DNA of 64,000 nt from Thalassotalea sp. Sam97. Its GTDB lineage: Bacteria; Pseudomonadota; Gammaproteobacteria; Enterobacterales; Alteromonadaceae. The stretch lies in contig NZ_CP166919.1 in NCBI RefSeq assembly GCF_041379765.1, positions 3,100,001 to 3,164,000 of the forward strand, written 5' to 3'. Below, in pieces: positions 55,580-64,000 of the stretch (position 1 is the first letter of the stretch; every line of letters begins with the position of its first letter). A model generated the notes under the pieces. The model had not been told where the DNA came from, did not search any database, and saw only the letters and a list, made by a program, of their open reading frames with translations. Made by a program: the position numbers and the translations under genes.

Positions 55580-57133
55580 TTATTGAGGCATTTGATACTC
55601 ATAAGGTGCTTGAATACCTAATGGAATACCGATTGACCAATAAATAAGTAAAAATGCCGTCCAAATAACTAGCAAGACTAAGGTGTAAGGCATCATCATG
55701 GATGCTAAAGAGCCAATACCCGTGGTTCTTACATACCGCTGACAATAAACAACAACAAGTGGGAAATACACCATCAATGGCGAGATGATATTGGATACAG
55801 AGTCACCGACACGGTAGGCGGCTTGTGATAGCTCTGGCGAAATGCCGACAACCATCAGCATAGGTACCAGAATTGGGCCAATAAGCGCCCACTTAGCCGA
55901 TGCCGAGCCAACCAATAAGTTGACTGTCGCAGTGAGTAAGATCATACCAACAATGGTCGCCTCGCCTGGTAAGTTCATCGCCTTAAGCCCTTCCGCACCA
56001 TAAAGCGCCAGCATGGTACCAATGTTGGAATTACCAAATGCCGCTAGGAATTGCGCACAAAAGAATGCCATAACAATATAAGCAGCCATGGTTGTCATGC
56101 TATGACTCATAGCATTGACGATATCATTAGATGTTTTAAATTTCCCAGAGACCTTACCGTAGATAATGCCCGGAATAATAAACAAAACAAAAATGAGCGG
56201 TACGATCATCTTCATTAATGGTGCATTAAAGGCGGTGATTTGTCCATCAGGTGAGCGTAGTGGCGAGTCGACAGGGTAAACCGCTAATGCCAATAGGATT
56301 AAACCGACGATCATTGACCAACCAGCAATACTAAACGCTTTCGATTCTTGCTCAGTAAACTCACCTAAGTTTTGCGCTTCTTCAACATCGTCATTAAGCT
56401 CAACGCCAGCAAGGCGTGGCTCAATCCACTTTTCGGTAACCCACCAACCGGCCAGAATCACAGGAATAGACGATAAGCCAGTAAAAAAGATATTTGCCAG
56501 AGGGTTAACCAAATAATCGCCATCAAGCACTTGTGCTGATGTTTGAGTAAAGCCAGCGAGTAATGGATCAATTCCAGACGGAATAAAGTTCGCCGAGAAG
56601 CCACCAGAAACACCAGCAAAGGCTGCGGCGATACCAGCTAATGGATGGCGACCGGCTGCATGGAAGATAATACCACCGAGCGGTATCACTAACACATAAC
56701 CCGCATCTGCTGCGGTATGAGATACGATAGCAACTAAAATCACCATAGGTGTTAGAAGTTTTGCTGGCGTAAATGCCAACATTTTTTTAAGGCCCGTGGT
56801 AATAAAACCTGACGAATCGGCAACCCCGACACCAAGTACCGCCACCAAAACTAAGCCAAGAGGTGCAAACGAGGTGAACACCGGTACCATATTGGCCATA
56901 AAGTTGGCCATGGCGTCACCGGTGAGCTGGTTATTGATAGCTAATGCTTCACCCGTGCGCGGATTAATAACATCAAAATTCACATTAGCTAATAGGGCCG
57001 ATAATACCCAAACAAGCAATAATGCCCAAAAGAATAACACTGTTGGATCAGGGATTTTATTACCAACCACCTCAATACCATTGAGGAAACGATTCATCAT
57101 CCCATTTTTATTATCTATCTGTTTTGTTTGCAT
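55580..57133 (-). CDS. AbgT family transporter
   Basis: 517-aa inner-membrane protein of about 11-12 segments; family features HTAADAGYVLVIPLGGIIFHAAGRHPLAG and ANFIPSGIDPLL. AbgT proteins import p-aminobenzoyl-glutamate or export sulfonamides/PABA; the substrate here cannot be chosen. No abgAB hydrolase genes are adjacent. Confidence 0.9.
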   Translation of the reverse strand: MQTKQIDNKNGMMNRFLNGIEVVGNKIPDPTVLFFWALLLVWVLSALLANVNFDVINPRTGEALAINNQLTGDAMANFMANMVPVFTSFAPLGLVLVAVLGVGVADSSGFITTGLKKMLAFTPAKLLTPMVILVAIVSHTAADAGYVLVIPLGGIIFHAAGRHPLAGIAAAFAGVSGGFSANFIPSGIDPLLAGFTQTSAQVLDGDYLVNPLANIFFTGLSSIPVILAGWWVTEKWIEPRLAGVELNDDVEEAQNLGEFTEQESKAFSIAGWSMIVGLILLALAVYPVDSPLRSPDGQITAFNAPLMKMIVPLIFVLFIIPGIIYGKVSGKFKTSNDIVNAMSHSMTTMAAYIVMAFFCAQFLAAFGNSNIGTMLALYGAEGLKAMNLPGEATIVGMILLTATVNLLVGSASAKWALIGPILVPMLMVVGISPELSQAAYRVGDSVSNIISPLMVYFPLVVVYCQRYVRTTGIGSLASMMMPYTLVLLVIWTAFLLIYWSIGIPLGIQAPYEYQMPQ

Positions 57134-57275
57134 AATTCGCCCTTAATTCTGTTTAAAAATTAGCATACCCGACAAATTAAAGCTTGTTAAGTCCAGCTTC
57201 TATGAAATTTTTCAATCTGAAACTATGGTGAACTCGTACTGATAAATAACTGGCCATTGAGGTAAGGGGATGAGT

Positions 57276-57815
57276 ATGTCTTCGGCGCTAAATAAACTGA
57301 ATATCACCATTGGCAAAGATATGTTTGCCTTATCGCCACTTCCGATGCTGACTGTCTATGACGATAATTTTTTCCTTGCTAATGACTACGACATATTATC
57401 GCTTGGTCAGCGACGCCACGTACAAAGACACTTAACAGAACAAGGCTACAAACAAGCTACGGGAAAAACAATGCACAATAAAGGCGCTACCGCTGTGTTC
57501 CCAAAGCCCAACCATATACTAGCGCAATCAAATTTTCGCCCCGAGTTTATTACGCCACAAGATCATACCATTTATATCGTCACACCAACTTGCTTTGCTG
57601 AGGGCTTGTTTTATTACTTCAATAACCAACGGCAAACATTGTTACTAAAAGCACTGCAACAACTTATTGATCGCTGCCCGTTCAATATTGAATATTTACG
57701 ATGCGTGACGTTAAACAGCAACATTGAAGGCCAAGTAAAGTCGCTAACTCCACAACTTAGCGAATACCAGCAACAAGTCATCGCCCGCAAATTTAAGCAA
57801 AAACGCGCCTACTGA
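57276..57815 (+). CDS. conserved hypothetical protein
   Basis: About 179 aa from the ATG at 57276, which has TAAGGGG at a proper distance; an ATG at 57270 abuts that site. Soluble, no signal or membrane segment. No family recognised. Contains YDDNFFLANDYDILSLGQRRHVQRHL and a Cys at PTCFAEGLFYYF. Divergent from the AbgT gene. Confidence 0.6.
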   Translation: MSSALNKLNITIGKDMFALSPLPMLTVYDDNFFLANDYDILSLGQRRHVQRHLTEQGYKQATGKTMHNKGATAVFPKPNHILAQSNFRPEFITPQDHTIYIVTPTCFAEGLFYYFNNQRQTLLLKALQQLIDRCPFNIEYLRCVTLNSNIEGQVKSLTPQLSEYQQQVIARKFKQKRAY

Positions 57816-57877
57816 ACGTTCGCTATGACGCTCATGTATCACGCAATGTTTATTTAAATCATGTTGTTATAGAAGAC

Positions 57878-58375
57878 TTAGTAAGCACCTGCAGAATAGG
57901 TCAACTCATAACTATGACTGTAAATTTCCAAGATATTGCCAAACGGATCTTCCATGTAAATCATGCGGTAAGGCTTTTCACCAGGATAGTAATAGCGCGG
58001 ACGCTCCATGCGACGTTTACCGCCGGCTGCGACAATTTTGTCAGCTAACTCCTCAACGTTTGGATCTTGTACACAAAAATGGAAGATACCCGTCTTCCAG
58101 TATTCAAAGTTATTTTCTGGGTTTTGCTGATTAACAAACTGGAATATCTCTACACCAATGCGGTCGCCTGTCGACAAATGGGCTATTTTAAATCGCTCCC
58201 AACCAGCACCAAAGACGTCGGTACACATTTCACCAATGGCGCTATCATCTTCAACGATTTCGGTTGGCTTCATGATTAAATACCAACCTAAAACTTCAGT
58301 ATAAAACTTAACGGCTTTTTCTAAATCGGGTACCGAAATACCAATGTGCGAAAACGTACGAGGAAAAGTGGACAT
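57878..58375 (-). CDS. VOC (glyoxalase/bleomycin-resistance) family protein
   Basis: 165 aa from the ATG at 58375, with ribosome site GGAGACC; an upstream in-frame start would add a 19-aa extension without support. Starts TFSHIGISVPDLEKAVKFYTEVLG, ends MIYMEDPFGNILEIYSHSYE, the two beta-alpha-beta-beta-beta modules of a VOC fold with His and Glu metal ligands. Substrate unknown. Confidence 0.85.
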   Translation of the reverse strand: MSTFPRTFSHIGISVPDLEKAVKFYTEVLGWYLIMKPTEIVEDDSAIGEMCTDVFGAGWERFKIAHLSTGDRIGVEIFQFVNQQNPENNFEYWKTGIFHFCVQDPNVEELADKIVAAGGKRRMERPRYYYPGEKPYRMIYMEDPFGNILEIYSHSYELTYSAGAY

Positions 58376-58557
58376 AATATGGTCTCCAATAAAAAGATGG
58401 CTAAAGTATAGCCAAGCCCCATAAATTGACACGTTGCGGATACGCTGATTACCGAAAAAGACGATAAAATTGGCCTAGAGCGCCTATGGCACTGGCATTT
58501 TGCTATTTTCGGACTAGTCTTGAACTACCCAATATAGGTTTGCCATAGGGTATTGTT

Positions 58558-60132
58558 ATGATCCTTCCTACACCAATTTCTATGTTGTGCAAGCAGTTAA
58601 CTTGCTGTCTGCTCGCTATAGTCATTGCCGTTATCTCTACCAACACAGCTAAAGCAGAGGCAGAAGATGGCGAAGTAATGCGCACCGATGCCGATCCCAC
58701 GCTACGCGCTTGGGGTAAGGAATACCCTTTGTATGTTGACATGTATATGCAAATGCAAGATACCAGCAAACCAACCGAATATGGTGGCAATACGCCCTAC
58801 AGTAAGCTTATTCGCTACCCCCAATTAGTAGAGCTTTGGGCTGGATATGCCTTTGCACATGATTTCAATGAAGAGCGTGGCCATTACTATAGTCAAATCG
58901 ATCAATATGAAACCAAGCGTAACGACAAACAATTTTTAAATGAGCGGGGGTTAACCAAATTTAAAGGTCAGCCAGGCGCCTGTATGAATTGCCATAGTGG
59001 TTGGGTACCTGAGCTTATAAGAGAACTGGGCTGGGCCAACTTCAATCGCACCCCTTATTGGGATATCGTCAGCAAACTTAAGAAAGATCATGGCGAAGGC
59101 ATTCATGGTTCAGAGCTCGGTAGTACATGCGCCGACTGTCATAACGCCGATGATATGAGTTTACGAGTTACCCGCCCTGCATATATCAATGCGATGGCAG
59201 GTAGAGGCTACGAGACCGATCCTCGCTTTGGCTTAAAAGCGACTCAGCAGGAAATGCGAGATCATGTATGCAAGCAATGTCATGTTGAATACTATTTTTT
59301 AGGTGAAGATAAAATACTGACCTTCCCTTGGGCCAATTGGCCGAAAGATAAGCCACTGAAAATCGAAATGATTGAAGCCTATTATGACAATGCCTATGAA
59401 ACCGGTGCTTTTAAAGCCGATTGGACACACGCGACAACCAAAGCACCGATGTTAAAAATGCAACATCCCGAAGCAGAAATGACTTCAAGCGGTCGTCATA
59501 CCCGTGATGGCGTAAGTTGCGTCGATTGTCACATGCCAGTCATTGAACGTGGTGGCGAAAAAGTCACCGACCACACCATTGACTCACCATTAAATGACCT
59601 AATTGCGTGTAAGAGTTGTCATGCGCATGAGTCTCAATCTGAAAAAGACATTCGTAAAATGGTATCCGATGTTCAGCGCCATACAGCAAGCGAGCTGAAA
59701 AATGCTGAACTGGCGATTTTGGCATTGATTAATGATATTAAAGAAGTACGCTCAGAACTTGCACAGCACTCGCAATTTAAAAACATTAACAAAGAAGATG
59801 AAAAGCAAGCGGCTATTTCAACCGCGATTGAACCGGCACTGATGATGCATCGTCGCGCCAGTATGCGTTGGGACTATGTTAGTGCTGAAAACTCTACCGG
59901 TGTACATAGCCCTCGAGAAGCATGGCGAGTACTCGATGATGCCGAAGATTTAGCCCGCCAAGGCCAGTTATTGCTCAATGAAGCAGCAGCCAAATACGAT
60001 GTACAGTTTCGCATGACATCGCAAGGGCCGATACCTGCGCCACCACCAGTGCTTCATCCTGGTAATATCGTTGGCTCTATGCCTCCAGAGATCACCGTCA
60101 GCGCCGACGATCAATGTGCAGTCCCTGAATAA
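58558..60132 (+). CDS. pentahaem cytochrome c nitrite reductase, NrfA-like (all CXXCH)
   Basis: 524 aa with signal peptide (about 1-33). Five CXXCH haem sites at residues 142, 191, 238, 321 and 351. NrfA landmarks are present: FNEERGHYYS (Arg107), CKQCHVEYYF (active-site Tyr), KMQHPE (His303) and GVSCVDCHMP. In E. coli NrfA the first, catalytic haem is bound by CXXCK; here it is CMNCH, as in a minority of NrfA enzymes. It would reduce nitrite to ammonia in the periplasm. A b561-type gene follows by 33 bp; no nrfBCD, nrfH or haem-lyase gene is adjacent. Confidence 0.85.
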   Translation: MILPTPISMLCKQLTCCLLAIVIAVISTNTAKAEAEDGEVMRTDADPTLRAWGKEYPLYVDMYMQMQDTSKPTEYGGNTPYSKLIRYPQLVELWAGYAFAHDFNEERGHYYSQIDQYETKRNDKQFLNERGLTKFKGQPGACMNCHSGWVPELIRELGWANFNRTPYWDIVSKLKKDHGEGIHGSELGSTCADCHNADDMSLRVTRPAYINAMAGRGYETDPRFGLKATQQEMRDHVCKQCHVEYYFLGEDKILTFPWANWPKDKPLKIEMIEAYYDNAYETGAFKADWTHATTKAPMLKMQHPEAEMTSSGRHTRDGVSCVDCHMPVIERGGEKVTDHTIDSPLNDLIACKSCHAHESQSEKDIRKMVSDVQRHTASELKNAELAILALINDIKEVRSELAQHSQFKNINKEDEKQAAISTAIEPALMMHRRASMRWDYVSAENSTGVHSPREAWRVLDDAEDLARQGQLLLNEAAAKYDVQFRMTSQGPIPAPPPVLHPGNIVGSMPPEITVSADDQCAVPE

Positions 60133-60165
60133 AACGATGCCCGACAACATACAAAGGTTACTCAT

Positions 60166-60696
60166 ATGAAAACTTGGATCCCAGTCAAAGAATTTAGTCC
60201 GACCAATCGTGTCGTGCATCATATTTCGGCTGTTATGTTTATTGGTGCGTTACTGCTAATGGCCTATGATCAGCTGTTTGGTTCCTCTGACGCCATGTTA
60301 CTTCATCAGTCGTTTGGGGTGATTGTTTTTATTTTATATTTCGGGCGAATCGTACTGATGGCTTGGTTTGGCAAGCCTGAGGCACTTGGTACGCAAATGG
60401 AGCAATTTCTTGCTCATATGGCCCACTTGGCACTTTACGGTATTCTACTGCTCATGCCCTTGTCTGGTTTACTGATTAATGTGGCTCGGGCTCGGGACAC
60501 GTCCGTTTTTGGCTTATTTTCTATTCCTGGTTTAGCTGAACGAAATATGGACTTGTACCTGATCGCTCTAGATGTTCATTCTTTTTTGCAGTGGGTGTGT
60601 TACTTATTATTATTTGCCCATGTTGGTGCATCATTATTCCACCATTTCGTATTAAAAGATGACACCTTAAAACGCATGTGGGGGAAAATCGATTAG
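60166..60696 (+). CDS. cytochrome b561 family protein
   Basis: 176 aa, four membrane segments with paired His ligands (VVHHISA, MLLHQSFG, FLAHMAHLALYG, HVGASLFHH), as in b561/FdnI-type dihaem quinol oxidoreductases. Position 33 bp after the NrfA-like gene suggests that it passes electrons from the quinol pool to that enzyme. Ribosome site AAAGG lies 10 bp before the ATG. Confidence 0.85.
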   Translation: MKTWIPVKEFSPTNRVVHHISAVMFIGALLLMAYDQLFGSSDAMLLHQSFGVIVFILYFGRIVLMAWFGKPEALGTQMEQFLAHMAHLALYGILLLMPLSGLLINVARARDTSVFGLFSIPGLAERNMDLYLIALDVHSFLQWVCYLLLFAHVGASLFHHFVLKDDTLKRMWGKID

Positions 60697-60714
60697 TTGG
60701 GGCAATAGATAACC

Positions 60715-61122
60715 TTACAGGTGTACTAGCACGCTTGCTCGATCCGTTTTTTTGAGGGTGTTAACCACAAGCAGAAATGAATTATCAATCATTCTCTCTA
60801 TTTCTCCTTGTGCTATTGAGCCATCGATTATAACGGTATTCCATAGTCGCTTATTCATATGGTAGCCAGGAATGACTGCAGGAAATATATCACGCAGCAT
60901 GATGGCTTCACTGGGCTCACATTTCAAGTTAAGCCACCAGCCACCTACTTGGTATGGTGACAAAGCCGTGATTTTGGTGCACGAGAGGAGCGCATAAACT
61001 TTACCTTTAACTTTATAAACTTCAACATCATTACCAAATGGAAAATCAATATAAGACATTGGCCTAGCCGATAAATATTGACGAATACTGTCTATATTTA
61101 ATTCACAACGTATGTCAGCCAA
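60715..61122 (-). CDS. MmcQ/YjbR family protein
   Basis: 135 aa. Typical YjbR pattern: IRQYLSARPMSYIDFPFG, VEVYKVKGKVYALLS, WWLNLKCEPSEAIMLRD, PGYHMNKRLWNTVIID. The family has a cyclic-reduced AraC-like alpha/beta fold with double-wing-like surface; function is not established. Converges on the b561 gene. Confidence 0.85.
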   Translation of the reverse strand: MADIRCELNIDSIRQYLSARPMSYIDFPFGNDVEVYKVKGKVYALLSCTKITALSPYQVGGWWLNLKCEPSEAIMLRDIFPAVIPGYHMNKRLWNTVIIDGSIAQGEIERMIDNSFLLVVNTLKKTDRASVLVHL

Positions 61123-61190
61123 AGTCGACCTCCTTGGATCTAACTATTCGTCATTAAAAAGAAATACAGCGCTAGTGCAGGTATCATTGG

Positions 61191-61601
61191 TTAATCACGA
61201 TAGTACGGCTCTGAAATCAGTTCCAATTGAGAATCGAGCCATGTAAAAGCTTGCTGATAACCTTGTTGTAAGCCATCGAATTGACGCACGTTTAAATTAT
61301 CCGCTCGTCGTGAAGCAATAAATTTGTTGGCATCATTGGCTCCTTGACAATGATAAATGACAATAGCTGTTGCAACTTGCTGTTCAAGCGAGGCTATGCT
61401 CAGTTTTGCCTCATAGGTTAACGAGTAATGGTTAATGCGGTTTATCAGCAAGGCAAACGGCTTATCAAAGGTCTCAACCCATAATTGATCCAAACGTTCA
61501 CACATTTCAAGAGTAACTAACACGTTGTGATCTACAATGACTTCCGCCAAATGATCACTGTGAATAATCACTTGGGCAAAACTTAATCGGATTTTCATCA
61601 T
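61191..61601 (-). CDS. hypothetical protein, paralogue B of a tandem pair
   Basis: 136 aa, soluble. Related to the next gene throughout: LSF at the N terminus, DHNVLVTLEMCERLDQLW, FALLINRINHYSLTYEAK, TAIVIYH, NLNVRQFDGLQQGYQQAFTWLDSQL. Alternating strands and helices recall STAS/SpoIIAA-like folds, but this is only a pattern impression. Starts 5 bp after its upstream paralogue. Confidence 0.6.
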   Translation of the reverse strand: MMKIRLSFAQVIIHSDHLAEVIVDHNVLVTLEMCERLDQLWVETFDKPFALLINRINHYSLTYEAKLSIASLEQQVATAIVIYHCQGANDANKFIASRRADNLNVRQFDGLQQGYQQAFTWLDSQLELISEPYYRD

Positions 61602-61606
61602 GTACG

Positions 61607-62005
61607 TTATACTCGGTAATCGCTATTCACTAACTGCAACTCTATCCAATTAAGCGCATTTTGCCGACCTAGTTGGTATGCGTTAAATATACGGACTGGA
61701 ATATTGAGTTTGTTACTGAGCTCTGTAAAACGTTGCACTTGCACACTGGTGTGGGGCCAAAAGTGAACCAAAGCGATACCAACCACTCTTTTGGATAATG
61801 AAATTTTTTGTAAGATCTCATCATCAAAATCAGGGGTATTCACTAAATTGATGACAACACCATAAGGGCCGCTAAAGTGCTGCTTTATGCACTCGCGATA
61901 TTCGTCATACTTGGCTGCAGTGATTAAAGTGTTGTTATCGGGAATAAGTTCCGCGATATCAGCAGATGTTTGATACACAAAACCAAAACTTAAAGTGTAT
62001 TTCAT
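61607..62005 (-). CDS. hypothetical protein, paralogue A of a tandem pair
   Basis: 132 aa, first gene of a two-gene unit. Shares DNNTLITAAKYDEYRE, YGVVINLVNTPDF, GIALVHFW, LNIPVRIFNAYQLGRQNALNWIELQL with the downstream copy at low but colinear similarity. Function unknown; a STAS-like signalling fold is a guess from strand/helix pattern. Confidence 0.6.
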   Translation of the reverse strand: MKYTLSFGFVYQTSADIAELIPDNNTLITAAKYDEYRECIKQHFSGPYGVVINLVNTPDFDDEILQKISLSKRVVGIALVHFWPHTSVQVQRFTELSNKLNIPVRIFNAYQLGRQNALNWIELQLVNSDYRV

Positions 62006-62307
62006 AAAATGCCTCAGTGAGATAGTTTTAAAAATACACGCTAATCGATGTTATTTATGCGGAAATAACATCTACAAAAAACGTCACAGACAGCATACTA
62101 CATGAGGCAGACAATTAAATACCATGTAAGGCAGACAGTGAAATGTTAGCGCAGTTTTTTTATTTATTTACGCTAAGCGTAGAGTATAGAAATCAAAAAA
62201 TCGAGAAAAAAATGATGATTTTTTGTTAAAAATTGGTAGCGCTTACATTGCGTGCTGACTCGAACGATTGCTTGTTCTACTTTAATTGCCTGTTACATCG
62301 TGGCAGA
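62006..62307. promoter_or_regulatory. divergent region with hairpin and direct repeats
   Basis: About 300 bp between the paralogue pair and the protease. A perfect 10-bp stem GATGTTATTT / AAATAACATC lies at 62047-62072. AGGCAGACA occurs twice (62105-62113, 62129-62137), 24 bp apart. These could be operators; no promoter was assigned firmly. Confidence 0.35.
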
Positions 62308-63588
62308 ATGAAAAAAAATCAAATGGACGGTTTCATGAGAGCATTCGCAGTATTGCTATGCCTACTAAGCATTAATATGGTTAATGCCAACGATAAAGCA
62401 CAGCAAATATTTCAAGATTTAGCTCCTGCGCTATTTCAAATTCGCTTAATCGATAAAGCCACGTCGGAAAAATCGAGTATCGGCTCTGGCTTTCAAATTA
62501 ATAGCTACGGCCACATTGCTACCAACTATCACGTTATCTCTGGTTACGCACAACATCCGGAAAAATATCTCATTGAGTATGAAGATCACCTCGGTAACAA
62601 AGGCCAGTTACACTTGAAAACCGTTGATGTGATTAACGACCTTGCTATTGTTGTTAAGCAAGATAACATTGGTGAACAACACTTCACCCTTGCCGAGCAT
62701 ATTCCAGAAAAAGGAGAGGAATTATACTCATTAGGCAACCCTCATGATCTCGGTATGATCGTTGTCCCGGGAACTTACAATGGCCTGAAAAAAGAATCAT
62801 TTAATGAGCGGATTCATTTTACCGGTTCCGTTAACCCTGGAATGAGTGGTGGCCCGGTCGTTAATAAAGCCGGTGAAGTTATCGGCATTAATGTTGCTAC
62901 GTCTGGAAATCAAATTGGTTTTCTTATTCCCCATAGTAAACTGATCAACTTAATCGCTAAGTTTGATGAGCAGGTGAGCCTATCGTATACCCAGCAAATT
63001 AACCAACAACTACATCAATATCAGAGTCACTTATTCAGTACGTTATTAAGTCATGACTGGCCGTTAAAGAAGTTTGCCAACGCGTTGATCCCTGATACCG
63101 GTGTCAACTTTATCCGCTGCTGGGGTAACTCTAATGCAGATCGCCCAGACGAATTAATATTTAAAGCCGTTACCAATTGCCAAATGGAAGAGTACGTTTA
63201 TTTATCTGATACCTTAACAACGGGCAATATTGATATGGAGTTTCACTATTTTGATGCGGATCAACTCGGTGCCAATCGCTTTTATCAATTGTACCAAGGC
63301 TATATTAGCGGCGCAGGTCCTGGAAACAGCGCCAGCAAAGAGGATGTAACTGAGTTTGCATGCCAACATGACATAGTCGAGTCGGCATCTGTAGCCATTC
63401 GTAACAAAGCGATTCTATGTGTGCGCGCATACAAAAAGTACCAAGGCTTATACGACATTATGTACTTGTCGGCTTCGGTGGATAAAACCAACTCGGCAAT
63501 AGTAGGCCATTACACACTTGCAGGCGTAAACAAGGACTTCGCGCAAGCCTTCAATCAACGCTTTATGGAGGCTGTAAAATGGAACTAA
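62308..63588 (+). CDS. exported trypsin-like serine protease (S1C-like)
   Basis: The ATG at 62308 (or 62335) gives an N-terminal signal peptide ending in VNAND; the longest frame starts at an unlikely TTG. Triad: His75 (TNYHVISG), Asp111 (INDLAIVV), Ser180 (NPGMSGGPV). No PDZ domain is seen; the C-terminal 200 residues are unrecognised. It overlaps the FHA gene by 10 bp, so the pair is translationally coupled. Possible roles are periplasmic quality control or regulated cleavage in signalling. Confidence 0.8.
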   Translation: MKKNQMDGFMRAFAVLLCLLSINMVNANDKAQQIFQDLAPALFQIRLIDKATSEKSSIGSGFQINSYGHIATNYHVISGYAQHPEKYLIEYEDHLGNKGQLHLKTVDVINDLAIVVKQDNIGEQHFTLAEHIPEKGEELYSLGNPHDLGMIVVPGTYNGLKKESFNERIHFTGSVNPGMSGGPVVNKAGEVIGINVATSGNQIGFLIPHSKLINLIAKFDEQVSLSYTQQINQQLHQYQSHLFSTLLSHDWPLKKFANALIPDTGVNFIRCWGNSNADRPDELIFKAVTNCQMEEYVYLSDTLTTGNIDMEFHYFDADQLGANRFYQLYQGYISGAGPGNSASKEDVTEFACQHDIVESASVAIRNKAILCVRAYKKYQGLYDIMYLSASVDKTNSAIVGHYTLAGVNKDFAQAFNQRFMEAVKWN

Positions 63589-64000
63589 TTATTGAAGAAA
63601 TCAGCCGAGGTAAAAAAATCAAAAACCGTCATAAGTTTGCCACGGACGAGGTGCACATTGGTCGTGGTTTTCAAAATGATATTATCTTATCCGACCCACA
63701 CGTTTGCTCTGAGCACTTAAATTTAAGATTTGAGCACGGTCAGTGGTTAATGCAAGATATGCAATCGGTTAATGGCACGCAGCTAGATAACAAGCAGCCA
63801 GTTGTCGGTTGGCAGCCAGTGCAATCTGGTGACATAGTTCACCTTGGCAAAACCCGCCTACGACTATTTTTTGCCAATCACCCTGTCGCGAAAAGCGTGG
63901 CATTTACCAAAGTCGAACGCTTCGTTGAGCGCCTCGGTAGCCTATCTTGGGTGATCGCCATGGTTGCAATCTTTGCGCTGATCACTTTTGCCCTAAATTA
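63579..64000 (+). CDS. FHA-domain membrane protein (partial, runs off the window)
   Basis: The first 140 codons are visible. An N-terminal FHA domain has VHIGRGFQNDIILSDPHVCSEH and SVNGTQL (phosphothreonine-binding GR, SxxH-like and NGT motifs). A membrane segment (LSWVIAMVAIFALITFAL) follows at about residue 120. ATG at 63579 overlaps the protease gene. The FHA would be cytoplasmic, with a periplasmic part beyond the window. Confidence 0.85.
   Translation, partial: MELIIEEISRGKKIKNRHKFATDEVHIGRGFQNDIILSDPHVCSEHLNLRFEHGQWLMQDMQSVNGTQLDNKQPVVGWQPVQSGDIVHLGKTRLRLFFANHPVAKSVAFTKVERFVERLGSLSWVIAMVAIFALITFALN

Noticed and set aside
58433..58557. Possible FNR or NarP sites upstream of the NrfA-like gene
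   Set aside because: Only poor partial matches were seen; not enough to report a site.
62233..62307. TTG start and N-terminal extension for the serine protease
   Set aside because: It would hide the signal peptide behind an extension with no support; the ATG at 62308 or 62335 fits better.

Overview
The window looks like the chromosome of a marine gammaproteobacterium of the order Alteromonadales, probably Colwelliaceae (Colwellia/Thalassotalea-like). This is inferred from moderate to low GC, the prmA-dusB-fis and dksA-gluQRS-pcnB-folK-panBC arrangements, a pyridoxal-type aspartate decarboxylase (PanP) beside panBC, and the rRNA sequences. Most of the window is ordinary core genome; no prophage, CRISPR array or complete insertion sequence was seen.

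Left part (1-29.2 kb): pyrB and hemL, a 269-bp inverted-repeat-bounded MITE-like element, mrcB and hrpB (minus strand), thpR, a UbiA-like membrane protein, pepB, a large PrsT-type TPR lipoprotein, sfsA, then dksA-gluQRS, pcnB-folK and panB-panC facing panP. A TrmB-like methyltransferase shares an operon with a YadGH-type ABC exporter. A Gre-factor-like gene, yajR, a thioesterase, a 2OG oxygenase and pssA follow.

Middle (29.2-47.1 kb): two complete rRNA operons in tandem, both on the minus strand. The proximal one is 16S-23S-5S with no spacer tRNA. The other is 16S-tRNA-Ala-tRNA-Ile-23S-5S-tRNA-Tyr. Each has two promoters with a TAAAAT -10 box and a 16-bp spacer. The copies differ at several hairpins by paired, structure-preserving substitutions. 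The 6.6 kb between them carries a membrane-bound winged-helix/beta-propeller regulator, a divergent membrane-anchored serine hydrolase of the beta-lactamase fold, and a Sel1-repeat protein. It reads as an accessory module held between about 5-kb direct repeats.

Right part (47.1-64 kb): a membrane-anchored RRM protein, purH and purD separated by an exported methyltransferase, dusB-fis, prmA, a CysG-like protein with an eroded methyltransferase half, an AbgT transporter, a VOC protein, a pentahaem NrfA-like nitrite reductase coupled to a cytochrome b561, YjbR, two tandem paralogues of unknown function, and an exported trypsin-like protease overlapping an FHA-domain membrane protein that runs off the window.

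The most unusual items are the rRNA copy heterogeneity with compensatory changes, the regulator/hydrolase module with a 10-bp-spaced GTGAC repeat, the NrfA-b561 pair, the degraded CysG fusion, the exported methyltransferase inside purHD, the membrane-tethered RRM protein and the protease-FHA pair. No finding is a proven new system; each is labelled with its basis.
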